NCBI RefSeq assembly: GCF_010727325.1
Contig: NZ_AP022565.1
Coordinates: 2,542,001 to 2,606,000 of the forward strand
Length of the DNA: 64,000 nt
Source of the DNA: Mycolicibacterium alvei
GTDB lineage: Bacteria; Actinomycetota; Actinomycetes; Mycobacteriales; Mycobacteriaceae
Reading direction: 5' to 3'
Shown: in pieces, positions 44,685 through 53,027 of the stretch
Layout of the letters: each line of letters opens with the position of its first letter
Numbering within the stretch: the stretch's first letter is position 1
Made by a program: the position numbers and the translations under genes
The notes under the pieces: model-generated
The model's input: the letters and a program-made list of their open reading frames with translations, nothing else
Database searches by the model: none
What the model was told of the DNA's origin: nothing

Positions 44685-45941
44685 TCACGACACCGGTTCA
44701 ACCGCGTGGATCTCGCCTGACAGCGACCATGTGGCCTCGGGCACCGGCCGACATACGACCTGCGCAGCCACCACCAAATGGTCGGCCGGATTCCACTGCA
44801 CCCCCGCTCCCCGGAGGTAAACGAGCCGATCCGTGGCGCCCAGGACGGCATGGCTGCCGTCGAGCAGTAATTGCTTGATCAGATCTGCCGGCTTGCCTGT
44901 GGTGCGGGCCAGTCGAGAGCCGATCTCGTCGACCGATGTCCTGTCGCGGTGGCACTGGAACGCGGCGACGGTGGCGTCGATGAGTGCTTTGACAACTTCG
45001 GGGTTGGCCCCTGCCGTTCTCGAGCACGGATAACTGAGGGTGAGGCGGATCGCGACCCGGTCCGACGCGGCGATAGGGGTGTCGGCGACGTGCACGTCTT
45101 TGGTGTGCCGAATAGCGAGCCAGACCTGTTCCAATCGCTTGGCGGACGGGAACTCGCCAAGATCGGATTCCGTGAAGCGAGCCAGTGGCCGTGTGGGCCG
45201 CCAATGGGTGAATCCGCTGTCCGGGCTCGTCAGTCCATACTCGTAGGAGCACGCACGTGATCGACCAGACGGCGCATTGCCGTGCAACGCATTTGCCGTT
45301 TCAATGCGGACTCCGTGCCGGGTGCCTGGCTGGAAGCACCCGCCCGCGGTGCCGTCGATGTTGTAGAGCACCACGTTCTCCACGTCCATCCCATCGGGTG
45401 TGACGCCTGCGAAACTTGCGTGCAGGATTTCACCGGGCGCCGCTGTTAGGGATCGCACCCTAGCCCGCAGCGCTGCGCGAGCGGCCCGCTGATCATCGGT
45501 GAGCCGCTCGTACGGAATGTAGCGGTCGGTCCACAACCGGACCCACCGCTTGCCGGCCCCGGGTCCGTCGATTTCCCACTCATACGTTGCCGTCGACTTC
45601 AGCTCAGCCTCTGCGGCTTCCGGCGCTGACAGAACCTGTTGGGCCGGCACAGAATCCTCGGTGGAAGCGTTGTACGCGGGTGGCTGGCACGTCCCGCACG
45701 AGGACAGGTCGACGCCTGGGTAGCCCAGAACCCAATCGTCGAAGTCACGCAGCGCAGCTGAGCAGATCTTGATGTATGACTCAGTAAATGGTGGCCTGCT
45801 GATGATCGTGCGGCATGCCGCGTGATGCAGCTTGGCGACACCGCTCAGACTTCGTCCGACGTTGATCACGTAACCGGCGCTGTGCGCTTCCACCCACGTC
45901 AGGTAATCGTCGTCCCGATCCCGAAACACCTCGACGCTCAC
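44685..45941 (-). CDS. Uncharacterised 418-aa protein
   Basis: An acidic protein with at least two parts. The N-terminal module (INVGRSLSGVAKLHHAACRT, then a SYIKICSAALRDFDDWV stretch ending near CGTC) resembles a short domain I have seen at the front of other uncharacterised actinobacterial proteins. The C-terminal part (VRLWTDRYIPYERLTDDQRA, then VARTTGKPADLIKQLLLDGS) is unrecognised. GTG 45941 has AAGGGG at suitable spacing. No membrane segment and no catalytic motif. Confidence 0.6.
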   Translation of the reverse strand: MSVEVFRDRDDDYLTWVEAHSAGYVINVGRSLSGVAKLHHAACRTIISRPPFTESYIKICSAALRDFDDWVLGYPGVDLSSCGTCQPPAYNASTEDSVPAQQVLSAPEAAEAELKSTATYEWEIDGPGAGKRWVRLWTDRYIPYERLTDDQRAARAALRARVRSLTAAPGEILHASFAGVTPDGMDVENVVLYNIDGTAGGCFQPGTRHGVRIETANALHGNAPSGRSRACSYEYGLTSPDSGFTHWRPTRPLARFTESDLGEFPSAKRLEQVWLAIRHTKDVHVADTPIAASDRVAIRLTLSYPCSRTAGANPEVVKALIDATVAAFQCHRDRTSVDEIGSRLARTTGKPADLIKQLLLDGSHAVLGATDRLVYLRGAGVQWNPADHLVVAAQVVCRPVPEATWSLSGEIHAVEPVS

Positions 45942-46055
45942 GATGACCCCTTCACCGACGTGTTGTCAGAATTCCCGGTTTCGTCCATGCCCAGATCCCA
46001 GATCTAACTATGCGGGTACGACATGGTGCTGATCTCCCCGCTCGACGCCAGCACG

Positions 46056-46700
46056 CTACCCGTCGGACAACTCGGTGCGTTGATCCGGAGTGAACTCGGG
46101 CATTGCGGCGTCCTCGTCCACGAGCTTCGCGCCACGGTACCTACGGACGTTGCCCGATGCTGCGACCCAGGCCTCACGGGATTTCCCTCGTGCGTAGGAC
46201 ACAGACTGCCCGGCTTTGACGCCCAAGCCCTCGCCGACCTCCACAGCGTCTTGATCAGCGCCCATGTAGAGGAACTCCCACCCGTGCTGGTTGGTTTGTT
46301 GCTCGACAAGGGATTTGATGGCCGGCCGTTGCCATTCGACGCTCGCGTTCTCCAAACCATCGGTCATGATCGCCACGACCACCGTTCCCGGCTTGTCATC
46401 TTCGGGCAGCGCATCGATCTCGGCAGCTGTGTCAGTGATGAGCTTGCCCATCGAATCCAGCAATGCAGTACACCCACGTGGCGACAGGTCGAGCTGCGGC
46501 ACCTGGCCCAGCGGAACGCCACGGTAGACGACCTCGTACTCGTCGTCGAACTGCGCCAGGGTCACGACGCACTGACCGTCGGCGGCGCGCTGTTCGGTGA
46601 GGAAGGCGTGGAATCCGCCGATGACGTCGGATTTGATCGATTGCATCGACCCGGACCGGTCGAGCAGGAACACAAGGTGGCTGAGATTCGGGTTGGTCAT
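46056..46700 (-). CDS. von Willebrand factor A domain protein
   Basis: A 214-aa protein that is a single vWA domain. The MIDAS metal site is complete: D14-R-S-G-S18 in FLLDRSGSM, with later threonine and aspartate in VVAIMTDGLEN. Single-domain vWA proteins often bind a partner ATPase or chaperone. It follows the HTH gene by 19 bases with AAAGGA before the ATG, forming a two-gene operon. Partner unknown. Confidence 0.8.
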   Translation of the reverse strand: MTNPNLSHLVFLLDRSGSMQSIKSDVIGGFHAFLTEQRAADGQCVVTLAQFDDEYEVVYRGVPLGQVPQLDLSPRGCTALLDSMGKLITDTAAEIDALPEDDKPGTVVVAIMTDGLENASVEWQRPAIKSLVEQQTNQHGWEFLYMGADQDAVEVGEGLGVKAGQSVSYARGKSREAWVAASGNVRRYRGAKLVDEDAAMPEFTPDQRTELSDG

Positions 46701-46721
46701 GATTGGTCCTTTCCGGAAAAA

Positions 46722-47102
46722 TTAGGAGCGCTTGGTGTTTCGGCGCGGTTTGAACCGCATCGGTTCGGGTGTAGCTGCCGGCGGCAGCGGGTTATTGGCC
46801 CACTTGTCATTGCGGGCGCGTTTGACGTCTTCGGCAGTGACGCGGCGTTCAGTTGTTGCGTATGGAGCAAGCCTGGCGGTATTCGCCAGGCGTGGCCCAA
46901 CGGCGTTTTCGGTGAGGCCGGCACTCTTTCCGGCTGCCGCAATTGACATTTCGTCGTCGACAACGGCACGGGCAAGCTGTTCGTCAAGCAACTTTCCGAC
47001 CTCCGTCAGAACGTGCCGCAAGTGTTGTAGGGCTTCAGCAGCAGTGTCGGCGCCTTCTGCGTGGGCCAGGTGGTTGCGAATCTGCTCGTAGGAGTTCGAC
47101 AT
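46722..47102 (-). CDS. Helix-turn-helix protein upstream of the vWA gene
   Basis: A 126-aa protein starting MSNSYEQIRNHLAHAEGADT. A helix-turn-helix-like stretch is at about residues 50-75 (MSIAAAGKSAGLTENAVGPR), and the basic tail (RFKPRRNTKRS) could touch DNA. Upstream is a TATAGT -10 whose spacing predicts a leaderless transcript, overlapped by TGCGG inverted and direct repeats, so it likely represses its own operon with the vWA gene. Confidence 0.65.
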   Translation of the reverse strand: MSNSYEQIRNHLAHAEGADTAAEALQHLRHVLTEVGKLLDEQLARAVVDDEMSIAAAGKSAGLTENAVGPRLANTARLAPYATTERRVTAEDVKRARNDKWANNPLPPAATPEPMRFKPRRNTKRS

Positions 47103-47107
47103 GACCA

Positions 47108-47146
47108 ACTATAGCGCAGATACTGCGGCATCCGCAATAACTGCGG
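47108..47146 (-). promoter_or_regulatory. Leaderless promoter and TGCGG operator of the HTH-vWA operon
   Basis: TATAGT on the reverse strand (47108-47113) ends 5 bases before the ATG. A TGCGG-CAT-CCGCA inverted repeat (47124-47136) covers the expected -35, and a further TGCGG lies at 47142-47146. Good candidate for autorepression. Confidence 0.5.
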
Positions 47147-47210
47147 ATTACTCGCAACGCACGAGTCCATCAACACGCTCCCAGCCCTGCTTCGGCGCAC
47201 GAATCGTGTT

Positions 47211-47603
47211 CTACGAGTTGGTGATCCTTTCCAGGACGGCCGGGCGGTCTTGCACGACCACCACATCAGGGAATTGCGCGAGCAACGCGCAGACGAACGC
47301 CGATCGCATGACTTTCAGGTCGTTCAGAAGCTCGATGTGGCTGAGAGTTCCGTTCTTACGCAACTGTTCCCAGGCCACGACGACCATCCATGCCGGCACC
47401 AGCTGAGGCCCGGAGGCGCGCGCCCTGGATCGCTCCGTTTCCACCCACACGCCCGTGCGGTCGAACGACGTCACCCAGTTGGTGCGCTTGTTGCTCAACG
47501 TCTGGATGACATCGCTAGCGGCGACCACCTCCCCGATGCGGTCCAACAGGTCGTCGTCGAGTTCGACCGCCTTCGTGCGGCGGCCTCCGCTGTCACGAGT
47601 CAT
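47211..47603 (-). CDS. Uncharacterised 130-aa damage-promoter gene
   Basis: A 130-aa protein beginning MTRDSGGRRTKAVELDDDLL. The C-terminal half (AWMVVVAWEQLRKNGTLSHI, then LNDLKVMRSAFVCALLAQFP) is helical and ends in VVVVQDRPAVLERITNS. ATG 47603 has GGGAGG upstream. The reading frame stays open far upstream into the pseudogene at 47860, but that is chance or a relic. The PafBC-type promoter at 47671-47693 lies 68 bases upstream. No family recognised. Confidence 0.6.
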   Translation of the reverse strand: MTRDSGGRRTKAVELDDDLLDRIGEVVAASDVIQTLSNKRTNWVTSFDRTGVWVETERSRARASGPQLVPAWMVVVAWEQLRKNGTLSHIELLNDLKVMRSAFVCALLAQFPDVVVVQDRPAVLERITNS

Positions 47604-47670
47604 TTCTCTTGCCTCCCGTCGTTCAATCTGCTTGCGCTGAGTCGCGCTGGTTGCGTTCAAGCAGCCGGAC

Positions 47671-47693
47671 AGAATGACAGACACCTCCGACAA
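47671..47693 (-). promoter_or_regulatory. PafBC-type promoter of the 130-aa gene
   Basis: Reverse strand TTGTCGGAG, 8 bases, CATTCT: eight of nine -35 bases. It is the duplicate of the Ltp promoter and now drives a different gene. Confidence 0.68.
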
Positions 47694-47859
47694 GCCGGCG
47701 AATCCGCGACGCATGAGGCAGTTGGTGTGGCCACCCGCCGCTGGATCAAGAGCCATTTCGGTCGCATCCGAGCAGATTGGAAGTGCCAGAGGAGTTCGAC
47801 AATGCCTAGGCACGTCGCGCACAGGGCGCTGATTGGTATGCGTGCAGCTGCTTAGACGC

Positions 47860-48244
47860 GATCCGTCGGGGTTCGCGCGAAAACCGTGCCGGCCACACCA
47901 GTCCGCCCGATTGAAATCGGACGGATGCTCAGGGACCAGACAAACGCGCCGACCCCACGTCGCGATCCACGCATCCGTGGCTTTCCGCGCCGTCTCGGCG
48001 GCTCTCAACGGCCGCGGGTCGGTGTGGTCCGAATGGCGACCAGGCAATACAAACTGTCAAGAAGGTATTTGCGAGCACGGCACGCTTGATCGCCGACGAG
48101 CTCCAGGAGCAATTCCAAGTTGTCCGCGTCAGCGACGATGAGGTCCCAGTCCTGCATCTGCTCGCACGCTCCGCTGTATGCCCAGGCGCGGATCTCCCCC
48201 GGCTTCGGGTTGACCACATCGACAAAGCTCGGCTCCCCGGACAC
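47860..48244 (-). pseudogene. Frameshifted duplicate of the 128-aa gene
   Basis: Homologous to 44199-44585. The N-terminal part (GTG 48244, MSGEPSFVDVVNPKPGEIRA to SLYCLV) is in one frame and the C-terminal part (AAETARKATDAWIATWGRRV onward) in another. Near 48030 this copy has 8 bases where copy 1 has 9, which accounts for the shift, and the original stop codon is lost. Whether a truncated product is made is unknown. Confidence 0.75.
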
Positions 48245-48347
48245 CGCCCTGTCTTTGCAGGAGTGCTCCGGCGTCTGCCCGATCGAGCCGGCGGGATCGG
48301 TTACTGTGATATCCGTCGATGTAGCAAACCGGTAGGAGCTCAACGAC

Positions 48348-48704
48348 ATGGATCAAACCGAGCCCGAGCGTGCAGAATCCCGCCACGTGAGCCTGCTAAA
48401 TGAACACCGCGAGGACGGCAGCTGGCTCAATCTTGATGCCTATCTCGACTCCAACGGAACGCTTCGGATCGTCGGTCAAGATCTCGGCGCGGTCACCGAA
48501 TTCATCAGCTCGGACGGCGAATACGAGTACTTCTACACGATCGCCGCCGAGGACGTGCCTGCCCTGGTGAACGCGCTTGGTGGGCAACCCGGAGCTGACG
48601 TCCTCGATGTGCTCGCCCGTAACTGGTCGGGCGACGCATCGTACGGAGTCGGTCGGACAATCGAGTCCAGCGGCGTCAAGTACCACTTCGCAAACTACTT
48701 CTGA
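48348..48704 (+). CDS. Uncharacterised 118-aa acidic protein
   Basis: A 118-aa acidic protein with a beta-rich core (RIVGQDLGAVTEFISSDGEY) and a helix VPALVNALGG. It has AGGAG before the ATG. Proteins of this shape occur as possible immunity or orphan accessory factors in actinobacteria. Its orientation differs from the neighbours, so it is probably monocistronic. Function unknown. Confidence 0.6.
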   Translation: MDQTEPERAESRHVSLLNEHREDGSWLNLDAYLDSNGTLRIVGQDLGAVTEFISSDGEYEYFYTIAAEDVPALVNALGGQPGADVLDVLARNWSGDASYGVGRTIESSGVKYHFANYF

Positions 48705-48762
48705 CTAGTCCACTCGCGCCATTGTCCGGTCCGCTACGCCTGCGCTCAGGTCGCAGTCGCAG

Positions 48763-49365
48763 CTACGTGCGCACAGCAGGACCGGCTAGCGCCGCAATCT
48801 GCTCGACGGTGTACCTGAGCTCCTCCACCAGCCAACTGTCGGTCCGCTGCTCGAACACCTCCAGCAGGCTGCGGTAGTACCACAGATGCTGTTGCGGATC
48901 CTTGACGTTGAAGCGCTGCCAGAGGTGGTCACCGTGCAACCGCAGGTCGCGCAGAATCGCCCGGGCATTGTCAACCTTGTCGGCCAGCGAGACCAGGACG
49001 GCATCATCGGAGGCGCCCCGCAAATGCGCGATATAGCGTTCCTTGCGATCTCGCCACGGCGGTTTGGGTACCTCGTCCGTATCGCTGCACTCGGACACGA
49101 TCTTGGCCACGGCCGAACCGAACCGGGATTCGATCGCGTCCAAAGTCGGCTTTCCGCCCTGGTCTTCGACGGCGTCGTGGAGAAGACCCGCGATCGCCTG
49201 CGTCTGGCTGCCACCGGCTTCGATCACCAGTGCCGACACCGACATCAGATGTCCGAAGTACGGGATGTCCCCGCCTTTCCGAGTCTGTGTCGCATGTAGT
49301 TTTGCCGCGTAACACATGGCCTCTGCGAACTCGTCGCCAAGCTTCGGTGTGGTTGTCGACTCCAT
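48763..49365 (-). CDS. HD-domain hydrolase of the SpoT/MESH1 type
   Basis: A 200-aa protein with the HD metal ligands in order: H39 (FGHLM), H63-D64 followed by ED (LLHDAVED), and D129 (LADKVDN). The layout matches the hydrolase domain of RelA/SpoT and stand-alone MESH1-like ppGpp or NADPH hydrolases; no synthetase domain is present. It may trim alarmones or related nucleotides. A PafBC-type promoter sits 28 bases upstream, with GGGAAAGAG as ribosome site, so it is likely induced by damage. Confidence 0.8.
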   Translation of the reverse strand: MESTTTPKLGDEFAEAMCYAAKLHATQTRKGGDIPYFGHLMSVSALVIEAGGSQTQAIAGLLHDAVEDQGGKPTLDAIESRFGSAVAKIVSECSDTDEVPKPPWRDRKERYIAHLRGASDDAVLVSLADKVDNARAILRDLRLHGDHLWQRFNVKDPQQHLWYYRSLLEVFEQRTDSWLVEELRYTVEQIAALAGPAVRT

Positions 49366-49392
49366 CTGTGCTCTTTCCCGATCCTCGACTTC

Positions 49393-49415
49393 AGTGTCCC
49401 AGACCGGTATGACAT
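49393..49415 (-). promoter_or_regulatory. PafBC-type promoter of the HD hydrolase gene
   Basis: Reverse strand ATGTCATAC, 8 bases, GACACT. Weaker -35 (six of nine) but exact spacing and the A2/T6 -10. The leader would be about 21 bases, with a ribosome-binding site inside. Confidence 0.5.
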
Positions 49416-49477
49416 GCGGTGACGAACTGGAAGCGTCCCTGATTGGTCCGGTCCAACCAGAGCGGTCTACTCAACCT

Positions 49478-50431
49478 TCAGGCCCGACCGGGTCCTCGAA
49501 TCAAGTCGTTTTCGGCTCGTGCCCGCGCGCTCTTCCACGTGTCTCGCTCGAGCCTCACTTTGGTCCGCACGAGCCAATTTCCGGATTGGGCGCTGCCGTT
49601 GAACGGTTCCATAGTTCGCAGCACTTCTGCTCGAGGTCGCTCGACCCCGCTGCGCATCTCCAAGGCGAGAGCGACGATGCGACAATCCCGCCGCAAGCGC
49701 GCCATGATTCGGCACGCTTCGGATGTGCGCCCCGCGCCGAGTGCGGCCTGAACTTTCAGCAACTCGTTGCGTAACTTTCCCAGATCGACAAGCGCGGCCT
49801 GACCATTGCGAGATCGGCCCACGACATGCGCCCAGTCTCGCAAGGCACCGATCACACGCCGAACACATTGGTCGAGTAGGTCCGTGCGCCACGAGTCCGC
49901 TCCATCGGCAAGTTGACCGGCAGGCTCGTGGCGACGGGGATCGGTTGGCGACGGACCACCTGCCTCGGCGCGATTGAGCAGTTCGTGCCGGTCCCGAAGC
50001 CACCTCAACGGGCGGCCGTCCGCCGACCAGTCACCCCACTGCACGGGATCTGGCGGGTTCGGCGCTGCTGCCAAGGCAAGTGCGACCTCGATGTCAACGA
50101 CGTGATCGACGATGCCGCCCATCCCGGCGGCGGTGACATTGTCGTCGAGCTCGGACTGCACACGAGTGTCATGCACCTCGAATGCGAGAAATCCGACACC
50201 TACAAGAAGCAACGAGCTCAACACTGCGCTCAACACCGAGTGATCAGCCCAAAACTTCGACAGCAGGCCCAAGGGCCAATCGGTAAGCAACATGGCCAAC
50301 AGCCCGAACCCGCAAGCAAACGCAAGGATAACGAGCCAGCGCCTGGCCACCCGACCGAAACGGATAGCCGCTACCAGCAAGAAGACAGCGCACGCCGCGG
50401 TGAGCACTGCGACCAACGCGATCATGTTCAC
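49478..50431 (-). CDS. Uncharacterised membrane protein with helical C-terminal domain
   Basis: A 317-aa protein with three hydrophobic segments (about residues 4-24, 31-50, 62-82) and a cytosolic helical region of about 220 residues rich in arginine (CVRRVIGALRDWAHVVGRSR, then RLRRDCRIVALALEMRSGVE). No motif recognised. The start is GTG 50431 or ATG 6 bases later. Its setting in the island makes a membrane-anchored effector imaginable, but nothing in the sequence proves it. Confidence 0.6.
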   Translation of the reverse strand: MNMIALVAVLTAACAVFLLVAAIRFGRVARRWLVILAFACGFGLLAMLLTDWPLGLLSKFWADHSVLSAVLSSLLLVGVGFLAFEVHDTRVQSELDDNVTAAGMGGIVDHVVDIEVALALAAAPNPPDPVQWGDWSADGRPLRWLRDRHELLNRAEAGGPSPTDPRRHEPAGQLADGADSWRTDLLDQCVRRVIGALRDWAHVVGRSRNGQAALVDLGKLRNELLKVQAALGAGRTSEACRIMARLRRDCRIVALALEMRSGVERPRAEVLRTMEPFNGSAQSGNWLVRTKVRLERDTWKSARARAENDLIRGPGRA

Positions 50432-50683
50432 GGCCGAGGATCCAACCGCACATCAGCCACACACATCAGTTCCCCCTTGCCCAATAGTTTGGACGGTAAC
50501 AGGGTCTGCCCCGGAAGCATTGCCCCTTCTTGCAGCAGACAAGTCGGCCGAAGGGAACGCCATGGGTCTGCGGGTAAGGGCTATGGGGCGGTGTGGGGTC
50601 GAAAGTGACCGAGCCGCGACGGTAAGAGTGTCCACGGGATTACCGCGCCGGGATTGTGTTGGGCTGTGGACGCAAAGGTCGAG

Positions 50684-50854
50684 ATGAGCAACAGTCATCA
50701 GCTGCGTGAAGGCTCCATAGTCAGGTACTGGCGGTCAGCACCCGAGGCCGAGGCAGATGCCGCACTGATCGATCAGGGCGGCCAGTTCTACAAAGGCACG
50801 AACCGACGTTACTTCGATCCCGTTGTTACGGAAGCGGAAGCTTACTGGCGATGA
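50684..50854 (+). CDS. Small hypothetical protein
   Basis: A 56-aa frame starting MSNSHQLREGSIVRYWRSAP, ending AEAYWR. Charge and residue pattern look protein-like, but there is no good ribosome-binding site and no relative in the window. The 250 bases upstream to the 317-aa gene hold no other gene I recognise. Low confidence. Confidence 0.3.
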   Translation: MSNSHQLREGSIVRYWRSAPEAEADAALIDQGGQFYKGTNRRYFDPVVTEAEAYWR

Positions 50855-50867
50855 CTCACGAAGCGGT

Positions 50868-50999
50868 TCAGCCGCACTCGTCGCACATACCCGTCACAGG
50901 CAGCGCGATTGAGTGCACAGGGCAGAGTTTCGGAGGCTCTGCCAACTTGGTCTGCGTGCGTTTCCATTCTCGTGCCGCCTGCGCTTTGGGCGCGAGCAT
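50868..50999 (-). CDS. 43-aa zinc-ribbon microprotein
   Basis: A reverse-strand frame from ATG 50999 encodes MLAPKAQAAREWKRTQTKLA and a zinc-ribbon-like end with CPVH and TGMCDECG before the stop. The CPVH/CDEC spacing suits one zinc ion. It has a decayed paralogue at 52992-53168 with matching CPVHPSVLPATGACDD, which supports it as a real gene. Conserved C-terminal style recalls the TGIC-SCD endings of the two zinc-ribbon proteins nearby. Function unknown. Confidence 0.55.
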   Translation of the reverse strand: MLAPKAQAAREWKRTQTKLAEPPKLCPVHSIALPVTGMCDECG

Positions 51000-51068
51000 C
51001 TATAACTAATGACATCGGTCCACTGGCCTCAACCGGTGGGTCACCGAGCAGACAGGAGGGCTGCGCCG

Positions 51069-51638
51069 ATGACGACGAACTACAACCCATGGGGCTGGTG
51101 GGACGAACGCGGAATCAGCCATCCCCAGGTGCCTTTCCCGAAGAAGTCCCTGATGCTCGACGGTTTACTCCCGCTCGAGCAGCTGCTCATGGAGGCCATC
51201 CGCGTCGAGGCCGAGCAACTCGGCATCCCGGCCGAAGTGCTGACCCAGGTCTACGCCGACGGCATCGAGAAGGTCCGTCAGTTCGACCAGGAGCGCGCGC
51301 AGCGCCGTGACGAGAAGAACCGCGAGCTCGACGGCCATCTAGGCGAACTACGCGAGAACCACCGGCGCCGACAGGGCGAGGCGAAAGCTCGGACGGCCAA
51401 CAGCGAGGTCTCGATCGTGGGTCCCACTGGCGACAGAGAGGATCGCACTCTCAGATTGGTCCAGGGCGACAAGGTTCTTGGCCAGCTCATCTACTACAAC
51501 TCCACCGGGACAGTCGTGGAGGTCGATCCTCATGAGGGGCCGATTCACGATCGGCTGGTACGAGAAGCCAAGGCCCGGGGACTCTTGCACGGCAAAGACA
51601 TCCCCGATCATCTTCAGCACGACCAGGAGCACCGATGA
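51069..51638 (+). CDS. Uncharacterised 189-aa protein
   Basis: A 189-aa protein starting MTTNYNPWGWWDERGISHPQ. It has a helical central section with heptad-like charge (KVRQFDQERAQRRDEKNREL) and a beta-rich region near the end (RLVQGDKVLGQLIYYNSTGT). ATG 51069 has AGGAGGG upstream. TATAAC near 51001 may be its -10. It overlaps by 4 bases the ATG of the broken gene that follows. Confidence 0.6.
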   Translation: MTTNYNPWGWWDERGISHPQVPFPKKSLMLDGLLPLEQLLMEAIRVEAEQLGIPAEVLTQVYADGIEKVRQFDQERAQRRDEKNRELDGHLGELRENHRRRQGEAKARTANSEVSIVGPTGDREDRTLRLVQGDKVLGQLIYYNSTGTVVEVDPHEGPIHDRLVREAKARGLLHGKDIPDHLQHDQEHR

Positions 51639-52600
51639 GCCGACGGATCATCACGACCGAACAGAACGACAGAGGCCACCGACAACCTTCCGATTCCGCC
51701 GACGTTCTCGACCCGGGCCTGCCGCCAGAAGAGCTACACGCGCCAGACTCCCCCGACGACTATGCTGCGGTGAGTTTCTGCACACGCCTGGAGGGCGACG
51801 AACTCGGTGTGCGATGCCGAATCGAAACATGCAATGCCTATGGGCATTTCGTGGTCGATGGTGAGGCCATCTTCTTTCTGCCGGCACCGGTTTCGCGCGA
51901 TAAACCGGAGATCGTCCACGAATTCACCGAGCAAGTCGGTGGGCTGGTCGTGTTTCCCTACGTCAGATCCGCGGTAGCGTCGCTCGCGCCCAGATGTCGG
52001 TACCGGCCTCGCCGCTGCCGTTGCTTCACGCCGGCGACGTGGCGCTCACACAGGACGATGAACTCGTCACCGAGCAGGAACGTCCCGAGCTCTTCATGCA
52101 CGGCACCGTGACGAGGACCACCGCCGAGGGACAGGAGGAGCTCGCCGAGTTCTTCGTCGCCAGCGAAACGGGAACGGTCACGCCATTCGGCGCGGAGGGG
52201 CAAACGCCCGACCTTGATGAATTTCTCAACGCCATTGCCGAGCTTCCGCCGCCCGAGGAAATCACAGCGGCATGGATGGTACGCCCGCACGGAGAGGCGG
52301 CGGTCCGCCAATCCCATAGAGGCCTTGCGGTCAGCGGACAGGGACACCGCCACCGACGCCGCCCTGACCGAAATCGACGAAGCAGTAGCACATATCGCGG
52401 CGGAAGATGCCTTCACGGCGCTGAACGAGGCGGTCGACATTCTCAGTGTTTCGATCGAAACGTCACGAAAGACGGTCGACGACACTGATGACACCGGGCG
52501 CGACGGCAGCGAGGCTCCGATAACACTGCTGGAGGCCGCCGAATACGTACGCGACAGCTGGGAGCCCGTGCGGGTCGCAACAACGTCTGTGGAGAACTAG
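51635..52600 (+). pseudogene. Frameshifted gene, possibly SecB-like
   Basis: Three consecutive frames read as one protein. Frame 1 (from GTG 51770 or ATG 51635) gives LEGDELGVRCRIETCNAYGH to FPYVRSAVASLA; a missing base near 51990 shifts to MSVPASPLPLLHAGDVALTQ; a second shift near 52300 moves to EALRSADRDTATDAALTEID and the end. The FPYVRSAVASLA-to-SVPASPLPLL stretch resembles the VRxxxxxLxxxxGxPPLxLPPx pattern of SecB-like toxin-antitoxin chaperones. No intact product is expected; a sequencing error is possible. Confidence 0.6.
51663..51685 (-). promoter_or_regulatory. Orphan PafBC-type promoter pointing into a sense gene
   Basis: Reverse strand TTGTCGGTG, 8 bases, CGTTCT. The flank beyond the -35 (ACCTT then CGATTC and CGACG) resembles the flanks of the sites at 44005 and 47671, so it may be another copy of that promoter module. 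It would transcribe antisense to the 189-aa gene; no reverse-strand gene starts nearby. Confidence 0.5.
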
Positions 52601-52607
52601 GGAACCC

Positions 52608-53027
52608 ATGAACACATCAGATCAGTCGTCAGCCTCTCTCATCGCGGCATTGTCGGAGGCACGGATACCGGCAGAGAATCACGCGTTCATCCGCGCGACC
52701 ACCACTGCCGCCCGGATCACCGGGTACCGCGTCGTTCACCACGTTGGCAAGTCGTATGTCGTGGCCACAAGATGCGACGGCGGTCGCGATCTACACATCG
52801 AGTACGGGGCTACGAACGGATTCAGCTCCGAAGAGGAGACCATGCGACTCGCGCCCGATGCGGTGGGCCGAGGAGCCAGTTCGAGGAAGGGAACGTGGTA
52901 CGTCTTGCACCCGGTCAATCAGGCTCGTGTAGGCGGTGAGCGTTCCCGGGATGTCCGACGTAAGGCAACATTGTGCGACTGCGGTATGGAGCTATCGCTG
53001 ACAGGAATATGTGGCAGTTGCGATTAG
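52608..53027 (+). CDS. Uncharacterised zinc-ribbon protein, paralogue 1
   Basis: A 139-aa protein. A folded N-terminal part (IPAENHAFIRATTTAARITG, then KSYVVATRCDGGRDLHIEYG) ends in a short zinc ribbon, CDCG then TGICGSCD. A paralogue at 54900-55331 has the same plan, and the two flank the 445-aa gene. A GGGAACCC-type ribosome site precedes the ATG. DNA or protein binding by the ribbon is plausible; no function recognised. Confidence 0.6.
   Translation: MNTSDQSSASLIAALSEARIPAENHAFIRATTTAARITGYRVVHHVGKSYVVATRCDGGRDLHIEYGATNGFSSEEETMRLAPDAVGRGASSRKGTWYVLHPVNQARVGGERSRDVRRKATLCDCGMELSLTGICGSCD

Larger units (their letters stand above)
47649..48262. repeat. Segmental duplication, copy 2
   Basis: Second copy of 43979-44602. 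It includes a PafBC-type promoter and a frameshifted version of the hypothetical gene, so this copy has been decaying while copy 1 stays open. Confidence 0.85.

Noticed and set aside
47211..48047. A single 278-codon reverse gene spanning the 130-aa gene and the frameshifted duplicate
   Set aside because: The frame is open by chance across a promoter: a damage promoter and a good ribosome-binding site with ATG 47603 define the 130-aa gene, and the upstream part is the shifted tail of a duplicated gene.
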